Of a DNA stretch of 64,000 nt, positions 20,491-32,474 are shown one piece after another. The stretch spans positions 17,524 through 81,523 of the forward strand of contig CACMDE010000004.1 in the NCBI GenBank assembly GCA_902612345.1. Reading direction: 5' to 3'. The translations under genes were made by a program, and so were the position numbers. The stretch comes from an uncultured Pelagibacteraceae bacterium (GTDB lineage Bacteria; Pseudomonadota; Alphaproteobacteria; Pelagibacterales; Pelagibacteraceae). The notes below the pieces were generated by a model. The model was not told the origin of the DNA. It saw only the letters and a list, made by a program, of their open reading frames with translations, and searched no databases. Within the stretch, counting starts at the first letter, position 1, and each line of letters starts with the position of its first letter.

Positions 20491-21420
20491 ATGATATCTG
20501 AAGAAAATTGTTATCAAAAAGTAAAATCTAAATGTTTCAAATTCATTTTTTCACAAGAAACTAAAGAAAATAAGTTTAAAAATAAAGATAGAATGCTAAA
20601 GAAATTTTTAATTCCTTTTTGTTTTTGGATTAAGTCAAAAGTTAACGAAAAAAAACCTTTCATTCTAGGTCTGGCAGGTGGTCAAGGAACTGGTAAAACT
20701 ACAGTGACATCAATTGTTACAATTATATTAACAAAATATTTTAACTTAAAAGTATTTAAGATTTCAATTGATGACTTTTACAAAACCAGAAAAGAAAGAT
20801 CAATCTTATCGAAAAAAATACATCCTTTACTTATGACTAGAGGTGTTCCTGGTACTCATGACACTAAAATAATTTCAAAATTTTTTAAGGGAGTTAAAAA
20901 AAATAAATTTACAAAAATTAGTGTTCCAAAATTTGATAAATCTGTGGATGATAGGTCTTCAAAAAGTAAATGGTATAAAGTTAGTTTAAAACCAGATGTA
21001 ATTATTCTAGAAGGTTGGTGCGTAGGTGCTAGAGCTCAAAGTACAAATCAAATAAAAAAACCAATTAACTCATTAGAAAGAACAAAGGATTATGATTTAA
21101 AATGGAGAAAATTTGTAAATTTAAAACTTCAGAGAGAATATAAAAAAATATTTTCTCAACTAAACTCTTTAATTTATTTAAAAGCAAAAAATTTTAAAAT
21201 TCTTCAGCAATGGAGAATAAAGCAAGAAAAGAAATTGTGGCTTAATTCAAAAAAGAAAAAAAACCTTAAAATTATGAGCAAAGGTGATGTAATTAATTTT
21301 ATGCAAACTTACCAAAGAATTACTCAAAATATGTTTAAAGACGCGCCAAAATATGCCTCGATTATTTTTAAATTAGACAGTAAACATCAGATCAATTCAG
21401 CTACTTATAAAAAAAAATGA
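20491..21420 (+). CDS. P-loop kinase, D-glycerate 3-kinase (GLYK)-like
   Basis: GLAGGQGTGKTTVTSI, SIDDFYKTRKER, RGVPGTHD, ILEGWCVGARAQ. Confidence 0.85.
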   Translation: MISEENCYQKVKSKCFKFIFSQETKENKFKNKDRMLKKFLIPFCFWIKSKVNEKKPFILGLAGGQGTGKTTVTSIVTIILTKYFNLKVFKISIDDFYKTRKERSILSKKIHPLLMTRGVPGTHDTKIISKFFKGVKKNKFTKISVPKFDKSVDDRSSKSKWYKVSLKPDVIILEGWCVGARAQSTNQIKKPINSLERTKDYDLKWRKFVNLKLQREYKKIFSQLNSLIYLKAKNFKILQQWRIKQEKKLWLNSKKKKNLKIMSKGDVINFMQTYQRITQNMFKDAPKYASIIFKLDSKHQINSATYKKK

Positions 21421-22712
21421 AAAATACAATTGCCGCAATACTTATAACATTATTATTTTTTGGAAATGCTTCTGCACAAACGATTTTGCAGGCTTTAAAA
21501 GAAGCATATAGTAGTAATGTTGAATTAAACGCAGAAAGAGAAAATTTAATTGTATCTGAACAAGATTTAAAAATTATTAAAAGTGAATATCTTCCAAGTG
21601 CCACAATAACAACTTCAAAAAGTCAAGAAGATACAAATAAACTTACAAATCAATCTGGCGGAAATGCATCTATTAGTGATGTAGATCCGTTATCAACCTC
21701 AATTAAATTAGAACAAACCTTAATTGATTTTGGAAGAGGTGCTGATTATCAAAAGAAAAAAATAGGAATTGATTTAGCTAAAGAAAAATTACTAAAAAAG
21801 GAACAAGAAATATTATATAAAGCAATCGAGGCTTATTCTGGTTTAGTAGCAGCAAAAGAAAAAGAGGAAATTAATAGAAAAAATGTTGAACTAAAAATAT
21901 CTCAATTGGAAACCGATAAAATTAGATTAGAAAGAGGAGAGGTTAAATTATCTGATGTTGCACAATCAGAATCTTCACTAGCAGGTGCAAAAGCAAAATA
22001 CATTCAATCTCAAAATGAATTTGTGACTAGTAAATTAAAATATGAGAATGTAATTGGAAGGGTAGATGTAAATACTTTACAGAAATCAATACAAGCTATT
22101 GTAAATATTCCAATAAGTTTAGAAAGTGCTATTGAATTATCAAAAACAAATAATCATGATGTTAAAATTGCTGAACTAGAACTTAAGCAGGCTGAAAAAG
22201 ATATTACAATTGCAAAATCAGATTTAGCGCCAACAGCAAGCTTATCTCTTGAAAGATCTTATACTGAAGATCTGAGTACTACTTATGATGAAAGAGAAAA
22301 AGATGTTTTAAAAGCAACAGTTAGTTGGCCGTTTTATTCTGGAGGAAAAAAATTTGCGATAATAGATAAAAATCAAAGTATTAAACTAAGGCAAAGATTA
22401 CTTTTAGATAATGAAATTAAAAATAATTTAACTGAAGTTACAAGCGCCTGGGCCAATCTTCAATCATCTGAAAGTTTTTTAAATTCTGTGAGATCACAAG
22501 TTAAAGCAGCTGAAATCGCAAATGAAGGAATTACAGCTGAATATCTAAGTGGAGCAGGATCAAGATCGACTTTAGATGTAATTCAGTCCAACTCTTTGTT
22601 ATTAAATGCTCAAATCTCATTAGCTAATTCAGAGAGAAATTATCTCCTGGCTCAGTACAATCTCCTAAAATCAATTGGCTTACTTACTAGTAGCTACTTA
22701 AACCTTAAGTAA
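21417..22712 (+). CDS. tolC: TolC family outer-membrane efflux protein
   Basis: Signal peptide; paired coiled-coil/outer membrane efflux repeats; EYLSGAGSRSTLDVIQ. Confidence 0.9.
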   Translation: MKNTIAAILITLLFFGNASAQTILQALKEAYSSNVELNAERENLIVSEQDLKIIKSEYLPSATITTSKSQEDTNKLTNQSGGNASISDVDPLSTSIKLEQTLIDFGRGADYQKKKIGIDLAKEKLLKKEQEILYKAIEAYSGLVAAKEKEEINRKNVELKISQLETDKIRLERGEVKLSDVAQSESSLAGAKAKYIQSQNEFVTSKLKYENVIGRVDVNTLQKSIQAIVNIPISLESAIELSKTNNHDVKIAELELKQAEKDITIAKSDLAPTASLSLERSYTEDLSTTYDEREKDVLKATVSWPFYSGGKKFAIIDKNQSIKLRQRLLLDNEIKNNLTEVTSAWANLQSSESFLNSVRSQVKAAEIANEGITAEYLSGAGSRSTLDVIQSNSLLLNAQISLANSERNYLLAQYNLLKSIGLLTSSYLNLK

Positions 22713-22819
22713 ATCAACGTTTTTTAACTAAAAAAATATTTATATTGCAAATGAGAACAAAAGTAGTACATAATAAATTATGATTCGACTGTTAAAAAAC
22801 GTAAAAAAAGAGGAAAAAA

Positions 22820-23938
22820 ATGACGAAAAATAACTTAAAAGTGGTGAAATCCACAAAAGATAAAGAATTGGAAAATAAAGAAAAAAATAAAGCTTTAGAC
22901 GCAGCAATAAGCCAAATTACTGATAATTTTGGAAAAGGCTCTGTAATGAAGCTTGGTCAACAAAAAGCTATGGATGTAGAGTCAGTTTCTACAGGATCTT
23001 TAAGTTTAGATTTGGCATTAGGAATTGGTGGACTTCCAAAAGGAAGAATTATTGAAATTTATGGACCAGAGTCATCTGGAAAAACAACATTAGCGTTACA
23101 AGTAGTTGCTGAGGCTCAAAAAGCAGGCGGTATTTGTGGCTTTGTTGATGCAGAGCATGCTTTAGATCCAGTTTATGCTAAAAAATTAGGCGTAGATACT
23201 GAAGAGTTATTAATTTCCCAACCAGATACTGGTGAACAAGCGCTAGAAATCACTGATACTTTAATTAAATCAGGTTCAATGTCAGTACTTGTTGTTGACT
23301 CTGTAGCGGCGTTAACTCCAAGAGCTGAAATAGAAGGTGATATGGGAGATCATCATGTTGGTCTTCAAGCAAGATTAATGAGTCAAGCTTTAAGAAAGCT
23401 AACAGGCTCAATTTCACGAACAAATACAATGGTTATTTTCATTAACCAAATAAGAATGAAAATTGGCGTTATGTTCGGTAGCCCGGAAACTACATCAGGT
23501 GGTAACTCTTTAAAATTCTATTCTTCTGTTAGAATGGATATTAGAAGAACTGGAGCAATTAAAGATAAAGATGAAGTAATTGGAAACACAACAAGAGTAA
23601 AAGTTGTGAAAAATAAAGTTGCACCACCATTTAAAGTTGTTGAATTTGACTTAATGTATGGAAAAGGAATTAGCAAAACAGGTGAGTTGATTGATTTAGG
23701 CGTTAAAGCTGAAATAGTTGAAAAATCAGGTGCTTGGTATGCTTATAAAGGTGAAAAAATTGGCCAAGGCAAAGAAAATGCAAAACTTTATCTTGAACAA
23801 AATCCAAAAGCAGCTGCTGAAATTGAAATGACCATAAGAGAAAAAGCAGGATTGATATCCAAAAAAATAGAAGGAAATCCTATCGAAAAAGAAAAAGTAG
23901 TACCTGCTGAAGAAGAAGCACCTTCCAAAAAAAATTAG
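22820..23938 (+). CDS. recA: Recombinase A
   Basis: [37 protein letters not shown]. Confidence 0.99.
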   Translation: MTKNNLKVVKSTKDKELENKEKNKALDAAISQITDNFGKGSVMKLGQQKAMDVESVSTGSLSLDLALGIGGLPKGRIIEIYGPESSGKTTLALQVVAEAQKAGGICGFVDAEHALDPVYAKKLGVDTEELLISQPDTGEQALEITDTLIKSGSMSVLVVDSVAALTPRAEIEGDMGDHHVGLQARLMSQALRKLTGSISRTNTMVIFINQIRMKIGVMFGSPETTSGGNSLKFYSSVRMDIRRTGAIKDKDEVIGNTTRVKVVKNKVAPPFKVVEFDLMYGKGISKTGELIDLGVKAEIVEKSGAWYAYKGEKIGQGKENAKLYLEQNPKAAAEIEMTIREKAGLISKKIEGNPIEKEKVVPAEEEAPSKKN

Positions 23939-23959
23939 CAGATAACTTTTAGTTGTTTA

Positions 23960-23987
23960 AAAGGGCGCTCGAAAGGGCGCCTTTTTC
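23960..23987 (+). terminator. Intrinsic terminator after recA
   Basis: aagggcgctcgaaagggcgccttttt hairpin plus T-run. Confidence 0.75.
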
Positions 23988-24036
23988 CCATATAGATATA
24001 TAGACATAGAAAAAAAAAGCTGTATTTTTAGAGAAT

Positions 24037-26700
24037 ATGGCAAAAACACTAAATGAAATAAGAACTACTTTTCTAAAGTATTTTGAAAAAAATAATCACA
24101 CTATTGTGGAGTCTAGTAATTTAGTTCCTAATAATGACCCTACATTGATGTTTGCTAATTCAGGAATGGTCCAGTTCAAAAATGTATTCACAGGACTTGA
24201 GAAAAGAGATTATGTTCGTGCAACTACCTCACAAAAATGTGTTAGAGCTGGTGGAAAACACAATGATTTAGAAAATGTTGGGTATACACCTAGACACCAT
24301 ACGTTCTTTGAAATGCTTGGTAATTTTTCATTTGGCGATTATTTTAAAGATCAAGCAATAGAACTAGCATGGAATTTAGTTACTAAAGATTTTGGGATTG
24401 ATAAAAATAGGCTTTATGTAACAGTTTTTAATGAAGATGATGAAGCATTTAACTTTTGGAAAAAAATTGCAGGCTTAAGTGAAAACAAGATAATTAGAAT
24501 ACCAACCTCAGATAATTTTTGGTCGATGGGGGAAACTGGTCCATGCGGCCCTTGTTCTGAAATCTTTTTTGATCATGGAGATAAGTTAAAAGGTGGTTTG
24601 CCAGGTACAAAAGATCAAGATGGCGATCGTTACATAGAAATATGGAATCTCGTATTTATGCAGTTCGAGCAGATTACAAAAGATAAAAGAATTAATTTAC
24701 CAAAACCATCTGTAGATACTGGAATGGGTTTAGAGAGAATTGCAGCCTTGTTACAAGGAACTCACGACAACTATGAAACAGATCATTTTAAAAAAATTAT
24801 AAGTGCTACATCTGAAGCTGTTAAAAAGAAGCCAGATCAAAATAATTTATCAAGTTTTAGAGTTATAGCTGACCATTTAAGAGCAAGCTCATTTCTAATT
24901 GCCGAAGGAGTTTTGCCTTCAAACGAAGGAAGAGGATATGTTCTTAGAAGAATAATGCGAAGAGGAATGAGACACTCCCATCTACTTGGATCTAAAGAAC
25001 CAATTTTTTATAATATTTTTAAAACATTAATGGATGAGATGGCTGGAAACTATCCAGAACTCAAAAGAGCAGAAGCTTTAATTAAAGAAACTTTAAAAAT
25101 GGAAGAGGAAAAATTTTTAGTTCTTCTTGAAAGGGGAATGAAAATACTAGATGAAGAAATTATAAAAATAGATAAAGTTTTACCAGGTGAAGTTGCTTTT
25201 AAACTTTATGACACTTATGGATTTCCTTTAGATTTAACTCAAGACATTTTAAAAAATAAATCACTAGAAATAGATAATAAAAAATTTGATGACCTAATGA
25301 AACAAAGCAGGGAACTAGCAAAGAAAAATTGGAAAGGTTCTGGAGATAGCGCGGTTGATGATATTTGGTTTGCAATTAGAGACAAATTGGGGGCAACTGA
25401 GTTTCTTGGGTATGAAACTGATCAAGCAGAGGGAGTTGTTAAATCTCTTTTAAAAAACAACAAACAAGTTGAGTCTTTAAAATCAGGAGATGAAGGTATG
25501 ATTATTTTAAATCAAACACCTTTTTATGGAGAATCTGGAGGACAAGTAGGTGACACAGGAGAAATAAGCTCAAATAATTGTAAATTTGAAGTTTCAGATG
25601 TTCAGAAAAAATTAGGAGATCTGTTTGTTCACTATGGAAAAGTAATTTCTGGTGAAATTAAAATAAATGAAAGTGTTGAATTAAAAATTGATGTTGATCG
25701 AAGAGAAAATATAAGAGCCTATCATTCAGCGACACATTTACTACATGAGTCATTGAGAAGAGTTTTAGGAACTCATGTGACACAAAAAGGATCTTTAGTT
25801 GATGCAGATAGACTAAGATTTGACTTTAGTCATATGAAGCCAATCACAAATGATGAAATAGATAAAATAGAGAATTATGTTAACTCAATGGTTGACACAA
25901 AATCAGATGTAAAAACAAGGCTAATGACGCCTAAGGAAGCAGTAGATAATGGTGCATTAGCATTATTTGGAGAAAAATATGGTGAAGAAGTGAGAGTTTT
26001 ATCAATGGGAAATGAAAAAAATAATTATTTTTCTACAGAGCTATGTGGAGGAACGCATGTGAGGAATACAGGTGATATTGGTAAGTTTAAAATAATAAGT
26101 CAATCATCTATTGCGGCAGGAGTAAGAAGAGTAGAGGCGTTAAGAGAAAAGCAATTAGATAATTATTTAATAAATAAACAAGAAACTCATCAATCCAATA
26201 TTCAAAAAAATGAAAAAATCATAGATGAATTGTCAAATAAAATTATCAAATCAGGAATTAAACCAATTCTTGATAAAGATGATAAATTAGAATTAATCAA
26301 ATCTCTTACAAAACAACTAGAAAATATAAATATTCAAAACGTCCTAAATGACAAGTCAAAAAATATAATTTGCGACGATACTATAAAAAATATTAATGTT
26401 AGATTTCAGAGAATATATGATTTACCTTTAAAAGAATTAAGAAAACTAGTCGACAAGGGTAAAAAAGAATTAAAAGAAGGAATCGTAATTATTTTTGCTA
26501 GTAATGAAAATAAAGTTGGTTTAGCTGTCGGTATTACCGAAGGACTTACAATTAAATATGATTCTGTTCAATTTGTTCAAGCAGGATCCAAAATTATTGG
26601 AGGAACCGGAGGTGGAGGAAGACCAGATTTTGCTCAAGCGGGTGGAAATGATGAAAATAAAATAAATGAGGCCTTTTCTAAATTAAAATCTTTAATTTAA
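24037..26700 (+). CDS. alaS: Alanyl-tRNA synthetase
   Basis: [51 protein letters not shown]. Confidence 0.99.
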   Translation: MAKTLNEIRTTFLKYFEKNNHTIVESSNLVPNNDPTLMFANSGMVQFKNVFTGLEKRDYVRATTSQKCVRAGGKHNDLENVGYTPRHHTFFEMLGNFSFGDYFKDQAIELAWNLVTKDFGIDKNRLYVTVFNEDDEAFNFWKKIAGLSENKIIRIPTSDNFWSMGETGPCGPCSEIFFDHGDKLKGGLPGTKDQDGDRYIEIWNLVFMQFEQITKDKRINLPKPSVDTGMGLERIAALLQGTHDNYETDHFKKIISATSEAVKKKPDQNNLSSFRVIADHLRASSFLIAEGVLPSNEGRGYVLRRIMRRGMRHSHLLGSKEPIFYNIFKTLMDEMAGNYPELKRAEALIKETLKMEEEKFLVLLERGMKILDEEIIKIDKVLPGEVAFKLYDTYGFPLDLTQDILKNKSLEIDNKKFDDLMKQSRELAKKNWKGSGDSAVDDIWFAIRDKLGATEFLGYETDQAEGVVKSLLKNNKQVESLKSGDEGMIILNQTPFYGESGGQVGDTGEISSNNCKFEVSDVQKKLGDLFVHYGKVISGEIKINESVELKIDVDRRENIRAYHSATHLLHESLRRVLGTHVTQKGSLVDADRLRFDFSHMKPITNDEIDKIENYVNSMVDTKSDVKTRLMTPKEAVDNGALALFGEKYGEEVRVLSMGNEKNNYFSTELCGGTHVRNTGDIGKFKIISQSSIAAGVRRVEALREKQLDNYLINKQETHQSNIQKNEKIIDELSNKIIKSGIKPILDKDDKLELIKSLTKQLENINIQNVLNDKSKNIICDDTIKNINVRFQRIYDLPLKELRKLVDKGKKELKEGIVIIFASNENKVGLAVGITEGLTIKYDSVQFVQAGSKIIGGTGGGGRPDFAQAGGNDENKINEAFSKLKSLI

Positions 26701-27906
26701 TTTATTTTTTAACCTACCATCTAATTCATCTAGGAATTGGCTGGTATTTAAAAATTTGGTAGATGCACTTAATAAAATTGCTAAATCTTTTGTCATTAAG
26801 CCATCTTCCACAGAATCGATACAAACTTTTTCTAGCGTTTCAGAAAATTTAATTAATTCATTGTTATTGTCCAATTTTCCTCTATGAGCTAAGCCTCTTG
26901 TCCAAGCAAAAATAGATGCTATAGGATTAGTTGAGGTTTCCTTTCCTTGTTGATGCATTCTATAGTGTCTAGTAACAGTACCATGTGCCGCTTCAGCTTC
27001 CATCGTTTTTCCATCTGGCGCCAATAATACACTTGTCATTAATCCTAACGAACCATATCCTTGAGCAACTGTATCTGACTGAACATCTCCATCGTAATTT
27101 TTACATGCCCATATATATTTTCCACTCCATTTCATAGCACATGCCACCATGTCATCAATCAATCGATGTTCATAAGTAATTTTATTTTTTTCAAATTCTT
27201 CTCTAAATTCCTCTTTAAATACTTTTTCAAAAATATCCTTAAACCTTCCATCATATTTTTTTAAAATTGTGTTTTTAGTAGATAGGTATACTGGCCATTT
27301 TTTAATTAATCCATAATTTAGACAAGACCTAGCAAAATCTTCTATAGATTTGTCCAAATTATACATAGATAGAGCAACACCAGGCCCATTAAAATCAAAT
27401 ACTTCAAATTTTTTTTCATCTTTACCATCTGTTGAAGTCCACTTAAGTTCTAATTTACCTTTTCCAGGTACTAAAAAGTCAGTTGCTCTGTATTGATCTC
27501 CAAAAGCATGTCTACCAATAACAACAGGATCAGTCCATGAGGGAACAAGTTTTGGAATATTTTTACAAATTATTGGTTCTCTAAATACTGTTCCACCAAT
27601 AATATTTCTTATTGTTCCATTGGGCGATCGCCACATTTTTTTTAATTTAAATTCTTTTACTCTGGCTTCGTCTGGTGTAATTGTTGCACACTTAATTCCA
27701 ACACCAATTTTTTTTATAGCATTAGCACTATCAACAGTAATTTGATCGTTTGTTTTATCTCTACTTTCCATGCCAAGATCGTAATATTCGATACCAATGT
27801 CTAGATAAGGAAGGATCAGTTTATTCTTAATAAATTCCCAAATAACTCGGGTCATTTCATCGCCATCTAATTCGACGACAGGGTTTTTGACCTTAATTTT
27901 GCTCAT
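26692..27906 (-). CDS. icd: NADP-dependent isocitrate dehydrogenase
   Basis: [45 protein letters not shown]. Confidence 0.98.
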   Translation of the reverse strand: MSKIKVKNPVVELDGDEMTRVIWEFIKNKLILPYLDIGIEYYDLGMESRDKTNDQITVDSANAIKKIGVGIKCATITPDEARVKEFKLKKMWRSPNGTIRNIIGGTVFREPIICKNIPKLVPSWTDPVVIGRHAFGDQYRATDFLVPGKGKLELKWTSTDGKDEKKFEVFDFNGPGVALSMYNLDKSIEDFARSCLNYGLIKKWPVYLSTKNTILKKYDGRFKDIFEKVFKEEFREEFEKNKITYEHRLIDDMVACAMKWSGKYIWACKNYDGDVQSDTVAQGYGSLGLMTSVLLAPDGKTMEAEAAHGTVTRHYRMHQQGKETSTNPIASIFAWTRGLAHRGKLDNNNELIKFSETLEKVCIDSVEDGLMTKDLAILLSASTKFLNTSQFLDELDGRLKNKLN

Positions 27907-27974
27907 ATTTTAGGTATATCTTTTAATAGACAGTGATTTATATACATGTTTAAAAAAAATTAGCAATAAAGGTT

Positions 27975-28622
27975 ATGATTAGTAAAGTCTTTCCAAAAAT
28001 ACACGCTGAGGGATATAAGTTTATAGTTATATTCGGATTAGTGACATTGGTATTATATTTTATTAGTTCTTTTCTAGGATTAATAGGTTTAGTGTTAACT
28101 ATCTGGTGTTATTATTTCTTTAGAGACCCAGAAAGAAAATCAATTAATAGCGAAGATTATCTTGTTAGCCCAGCTGATGGTGAGATAATAAAAGTTGAAG
28201 AAGTTAATGGACCAAAAGAATTAGGTTTAGAAAATAAAAAAATGACAAAAATTAGTGTTTTCATGAATGTATTTGATTGTCATGTAAATAGATCTCCATG
28301 TTCTGGTTCAATTTCAGAAATAAATTATGTAGCAGGAAAATTTATTAATGCTTCTATGGATAAAGCTAGCGAAGATAATGAAAGATGTTACTACAAAATT
28401 AAAAACTCTTTTGGTGAGGATGTAATTGTAGTTCAAATAGCGGGTCTAATTGCGAGAAGAATTGTGACTGAATGTTCTAAGGATGATGTTATTCAGCAAG
28501 GATCAAGAATTGGCATGATTAGATTTGGAAGTAGAGCAGATATATATTTTGAGAATTATAAACCTCTTGTTAAGTTAGAGCAAAGATCGTTAGCAGGAGA
28601 AACATTGCTAGCAAAAAGATAA
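27975..28622 (+). CDS. psd: Phosphatidylserine decarboxylase
   Basis: SPADGEI, FDCHVNRSP, RFGSRADIYF (pyruvoyl-forming GS site). Confidence 0.96.
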   Translation: MISKVFPKIHAEGYKFIVIFGLVTLVLYFISSFLGLIGLVLTIWCYYFFRDPERKSINSEDYLVSPADGEIIKVEEVNGPKELGLENKKMTKISVFMNVFDCHVNRSPCSGSISEINYVAGKFINASMDKASEDNERCYYKIKNSFGEDVIVVQIAGLIARRIVTECSKDDVIQQGSRIGMIRFGSRADIYFENYKPLVKLEQRSLAGETLLAKR

Positions 28623-29417
28623 ATGGAAACAAAAAAAAATTTTAAAATTATACCACCAAGAAATCCAAGAGTATTATTACCTAATATTTTTACTTTAGTA
28701 GGTGTTTGTATTGGACTTACATCAATTAAATTTGCTTTTGATGGCAGATTTGAAATGGCAGTTATAGCAATTATTGTTGCAGGTATCATTGATGGCTTAG
28801 ATGGAAGAATCGCAAGATTAATTGGTGGAGCATCAAAAGTTGGAAAAGAATTAGACTCACTTACAGATGTAATTAGTTTTGGTGTTGCGCCCGCATTTAT
28901 TATGTATTTTTTTGTTATGAAAGATTTGGGGAGAGTAGGTTGGTTAATTTCATTAATTTATGTTATTTGTGTAGCATTGAGGCTAGCAAGATTTAATGTA
29001 AGTTCCAATGCAGGACCATCCTGGAAAGATAATTTTTTTGAAGGGGTGCCCTCACCAGCAGGAGGCATTTTAGTTTTAATACCATTAATATATAGTTTTA
29101 GTGAAATTCAATTTTTTAACTTAAATTATAATATATTCGTTCCAATTTTATTTTTAACTATATCTGTGCTTTTAATAAGTAAAATTCCAACATATTCACT
29201 AAAGAAAATTGTAGTTAAAAGAAGTATCACAATATTTTTATTGTTTGGTATAGTATTGTTTTTTGGCTTACTGCTTATCTTTACATTTAACACTATTTTA
29301 ATTTCAGCTTTAATATATCTTTTGATTATACCTATAAGTTCAATGCATTATCTTTCATTAAAGAAAAAATTTTCGACACAATTTGATGATAGTGATGATC
29401 ATGAAGATATACTTTAA
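28623..29417 (+). CDS. pssA: CDP-diacylglycerol-serine O-phosphatidyltransferase
   Basis: DGLDGRIARLIGGASKVGKELDSLTDVISFG CDP-alcohol phosphotransferase motif. Confidence 0.96.
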   Translation: METKKNFKIIPPRNPRVLLPNIFTLVGVCIGLTSIKFAFDGRFEMAVIAIIVAGIIDGLDGRIARLIGGASKVGKELDSLTDVISFGVAPAFIMYFFVMKDLGRVGWLISLIYVICVALRLARFNVSSNAGPSWKDNFFEGVPSPAGGILVLIPLIYSFSEIQFFNLNYNIFVPILFLTISVLLISKIPTYSLKKIVVKRSITIFLLFGIVLFFGLLLIFTFNTILISALIYLLIIPISSMHYLSLKKKFSTQFDDSDDHEDIL

Positions 29418-30331
29418 TGAAAGAAAATACGATAGTTTCACTAGCCGATTCAAATTATTTTGAACTTTTAAATGAATTAATTGATTCAATTAAAAAATTT
29501 GATCAATCAAAATCTATTGCTATTTGTATACTTGATGCTGGACTAACAGAAGAACAAAAAAAAATATTGTCAGTAAAAGTTGATGAAATAAAAAATGCAG
29601 AATGGGATATTGAAGTACCCGGATTTAAAGTTAGAGGAAAAGAATGGTTAAAAAGCCAAGTTTCAAGAGCTTTTCTGCCTAATTATTTCCCAAAGTATAA
29701 AAAGTATTTATGGATTGATTGCGATGCTTGGGTTCAAGAGTGGTCATCAGTTGAACTATATTTTAAAGCATGTAGAGAGGGCAAACTTGGTATTACTCAA
29801 ACTATGGCTCCTGGTTATAGAATAATGTCAAAAGTAAAATGGCTCTTTGGCAAATTAGCAGTAATAAAATCTCAAAACTTTAAGCATGCTATTAGTTCTA
29901 AAATTGGAATTGAAAAAGCTAGAAAATTAGCTTTCGCCCCCCATATTAACATTGGTGTCTTTTCTTTAGAAAAAGATTCAAAATGTTGGGGTGTTTGGCA
30001 GGAAAATTTAAAACAAACTTTAAGTGCGGGTCAAATATTTGGTTCTGAAGGATTGGCAATAAATATGAGTGTTTATATAGATAAAGTTGAAACAGAATTT
30101 TTGCCTATAAACTGTAATTGGATTGCTAGTAATTTACTGCCAAAATTTGATGAAAATAAAAGTAAATTTGTAGAACCATTTCTACCCAATCTTCCAATAG
30201 GAATAATGCATCTTGCAGCTGGTATTTGGAGCGATGGAAAAGATATGAGAATAGACAAGTCTGTCAAAGTAGATATCGTAACATTGGGTAAAAATAAAGT
30301 GTCAAAAAGTCTAAGGTATTTGTCTAATTGA
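29417..30331 (+). CDS. Glycosyltransferase-like protein (GT8-like)
   Basis: SRAFLPNYFPKYKKYLWIDCDAWVQ (D-x-D), INIGVFSLEKDS. Confidence 0.55.
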   Translation: MKENTIVSLADSNYFELLNELIDSIKKFDQSKSIAICILDAGLTEEQKKILSVKVDEIKNAEWDIEVPGFKVRGKEWLKSQVSRAFLPNYFPKYKKYLWIDCDAWVQEWSSVELYFKACREGKLGITQTMAPGYRIMSKVKWLFGKLAVIKSQNFKHAISSKIGIEKARKLAFAPHINIGVFSLEKDSKCWGVWQENLKQTLSAGQIFGSEGLAINMSVYIDKVETEFLPINCNWIASNLLPKFDENKSKFVEPFLPNLPIGIMHLAAGIWSDGKDMRIDKSVKVDIVTLGKNKVSKSLRYLSN

Positions 30332-30939
30332 AAAAAAACAAAATATCAAAAGAGTGGATCAATCGACAACACAGAGATATTTACGTTAAAAAATCAAAAC
30401 AGGAAGGTTTTAGGTCAAGAGCAGTTTATAAATTACAAGAAATCAACGATAAACATAAAGTTCTTAAAAATGGTTTATCAGTAATTGATTTAGGAGCTGC
30501 ACCAGGAGGATGGTCACAATTTGTAATTCAGAAATATAAAAAATGTAAACTGCTGTCTATAGATTTAAAAGAAATGGAGCCAATTGGTAATTCATATCAA
30601 ATTATTGGAGATTTTAATGAAGAAAGTGCAAAAGAAAAAATTATAACTTATTTCAATGAAAAAGTTGATCTTGTGATGTCTGACATGGCTGTAAATACTT
30701 CAGGAAATAAAAATTTAGACTCTGTTGTCACAGGTGAATTATGTTTAGAGGCTTTAAGATTTGCTAAAGACCAACTTAAACCAAGCGGTTCTTTTGTATC
30801 AAAAATATTCATGGGATCTACATTTAATGAAATTTTAGGTGAGGCAAAATTGACCTTTAAAGAAATAAATATTTATAAACCACCATCAAGCAGAAAAGAG
30901 TCAAAAGAAAGTTTCATAATTTGTAAAAAATTAAGATAG
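30328..30939 (+). CDS. rlmE: 23S rRNA 2'-O-methyltransferase RlmE/FtsJ (TTG start)
   Basis: RSRAVYKLQEIN, VIDLGAAPGGWSQ, SDMAVNTSG. Confidence 0.92.
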   Translation: MKKNKISKEWINRQHRDIYVKKSKQEGFRSRAVYKLQEINDKHKVLKNGLSVIDLGAAPGGWSQFVIQKYKKCKLLSIDLKEMEPIGNSYQIIGDFNEESAKEKIITYFNEKVDLVMSDMAVNTSGNKNLDSVVTGELCLEALRFAKDQLKPSGSFVSKIFMGSTFNEILGEAKLTFKEINIYKPPSSRKESKESFIICKKLR

Positions 30940-30977
30940 ACCACTTTTATTTATAAAAGAATCGTATATAAAAGATT

Positions 30978-32042
30978 ATGGATCCTATCAAAGAAGCACT
31001 TACATTTGACGATGTAACACTAGCCCCCAAATATTCTGAGGTCCTGCCGTCTGATGTTAATACCAGTATAAAACTTACTAAAAATATTAAACTTAAAGTT
31101 CCATTATTATCTTCAGCAATGGATACTGTCACAGAATCAAAAATGTGTATTGCGATAGCGAAGGCCGGCGGAATAGGAGTTATTCATAGAAATTTAGATA
31201 TAATGACACAAGTAGCTGAAATAAGAAAAGTTAAAAAACATAAATTATTAGTGGGTGCCGCTGTTGGAGCTGGGATAAATGAATTTGAGAGAGCAAAAAA
31301 AGTTTTAAAAGAAAATATTGATTTGATTGTCGTTGATACAGCTCATGGACATACAAAAAAAGTTGCAGACATAATAAAAAAAATAAAAAAAATTAAACCT
31401 AAAAAAACTGCATTATGTGCGGGTAATATTGCAACTGCAGAAGCCGCAAAATTTTTAATTAAATTAGGTGTTGATATTATAAAAGTTGGTATTGGACCAG
31501 GATCAATTTGTACAACAAGATTAGTTGCAGGAATTGGCGTTCCACAGTTAAGTGCAATTTTAAATGTAAGAAGTGGTTTAAAAAAAAGAAAAACAGTAAT
31601 AATCGCTGATGGTGGAATTAAGTTTTCAGGTGATATTGCAAAAGCCTTATCTGCTGGTGCAGATGCTGTAATGATAGGGTCCTTGTTTGCAGGTACAGAT
31701 GAGGCGCCAGGGAAGGTTATTAAAAAGAATGGAAAATTATTTAAAAGTTTTAGAGGTATGGGGTCTATTGGAGCAATGAATAAAGGTTCAGCTGATCGAT
31801 ATTTTCAAAAAAAACAAAATGATAGTTCAAAATATGTTCCTGAGGGAGTTGAAGGTTTTATAAAATATAAAGGGTCAGTTTTAAAAATTATCTACAAATT
31901 AGTTGGAGGGTTGAGATCATCCATGGGTTATTTAGGTTGTAAACAAATAAAGAATCTTAAAAATAAACCAAAATTTGTTAAAATAACGAAAGCTGGTTTT
32001 TACGAAAGTATGGTACATAATATTGATAAAGTAATTAGATAA
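30978..32042 (+). CDS. guaB: IMP dehydrogenase lacking CBS/Bateman domain
   Basis: LTFDDVTLAPKYSEVLP, GIGPGSICTTRLVAGIGVPQ, MGSIGAM; 354 aa with RKVKKHKLLVGAAVG directly joining the two barrel halves. Confidence 0.95.
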   Translation: MDPIKEALTFDDVTLAPKYSEVLPSDVNTSIKLTKNIKLKVPLLSSAMDTVTESKMCIAIAKAGGIGVIHRNLDIMTQVAEIRKVKKHKLLVGAAVGAGINEFERAKKVLKENIDLIVVDTAHGHTKKVADIIKKIKKIKPKKTALCAGNIATAEAAKFLIKLGVDIIKVGIGPGSICTTRLVAGIGVPQLSAILNVRSGLKKRKTVIIADGGIKFSGDIAKALSAGADAVMIGSLFAGTDEAPGKVIKKNGKLFKSFRGMGSIGAMNKGSADRYFQKKQNDSSKYVPEGVEGFIKYKGSVLKIIYKLVGGLRSSMGYLGCKQIKNLKNKPKFVKITKAGFYESMVHNIDKVIR

Positions 32043-32474
32043 ATGATAAAAAATTTTTTTATAACATTAATATTAGGTTTATTCCTAATTAGTAATTCAT
32101 ATTCAAAAGGAAGTTTTTATAATGAGGCTAAAAAACTTTTTGATAAGGAAAAATATGAGGAGTCAAAATTTTTATTTCAAAGAAATATTGTTTTTAATCC
32201 AAAAGAAGCTGCATCATATTTATATTTAGCTAAAATTTTCAAAATAGAGGAAAATCTTAAAGAAGAAGAAAAAAATCTAAATACAACTCTTTTGTTGGAT
32301 CCAAAGAACGAAGAGGCTATTTATCTTTTAATGGATATTGAAATAGAGAGATCAAATTTTGCTAAAGTAAAAGATCTAAAAGAAAATTTTGAAAAAGTAT
32401 GTTCAAAATTGTGTCCAAAAATTTCTTCTATAAATGAGAAATTGAAAAATTTTGATACACAAAATGAATCTTAA
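32043..32474 (+). CDS. Secreted tetratricopeptide-repeat protein
   Basis: Signal peptide; [45 protein letters not shown] pattern. Confidence 0.65.
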   Translation: MIKNFFITLILGLFLISNSYSKGSFYNEAKKLFDKEKYEESKFLFQRNIVFNPKEAASYLYLAKIFKIEENLKEEEKNLNTTLLLDPKNEEAIYLLMDIEIERSNFAKVKDLKENFEKVCSKLCPKISSINEKLKNFDTQNES

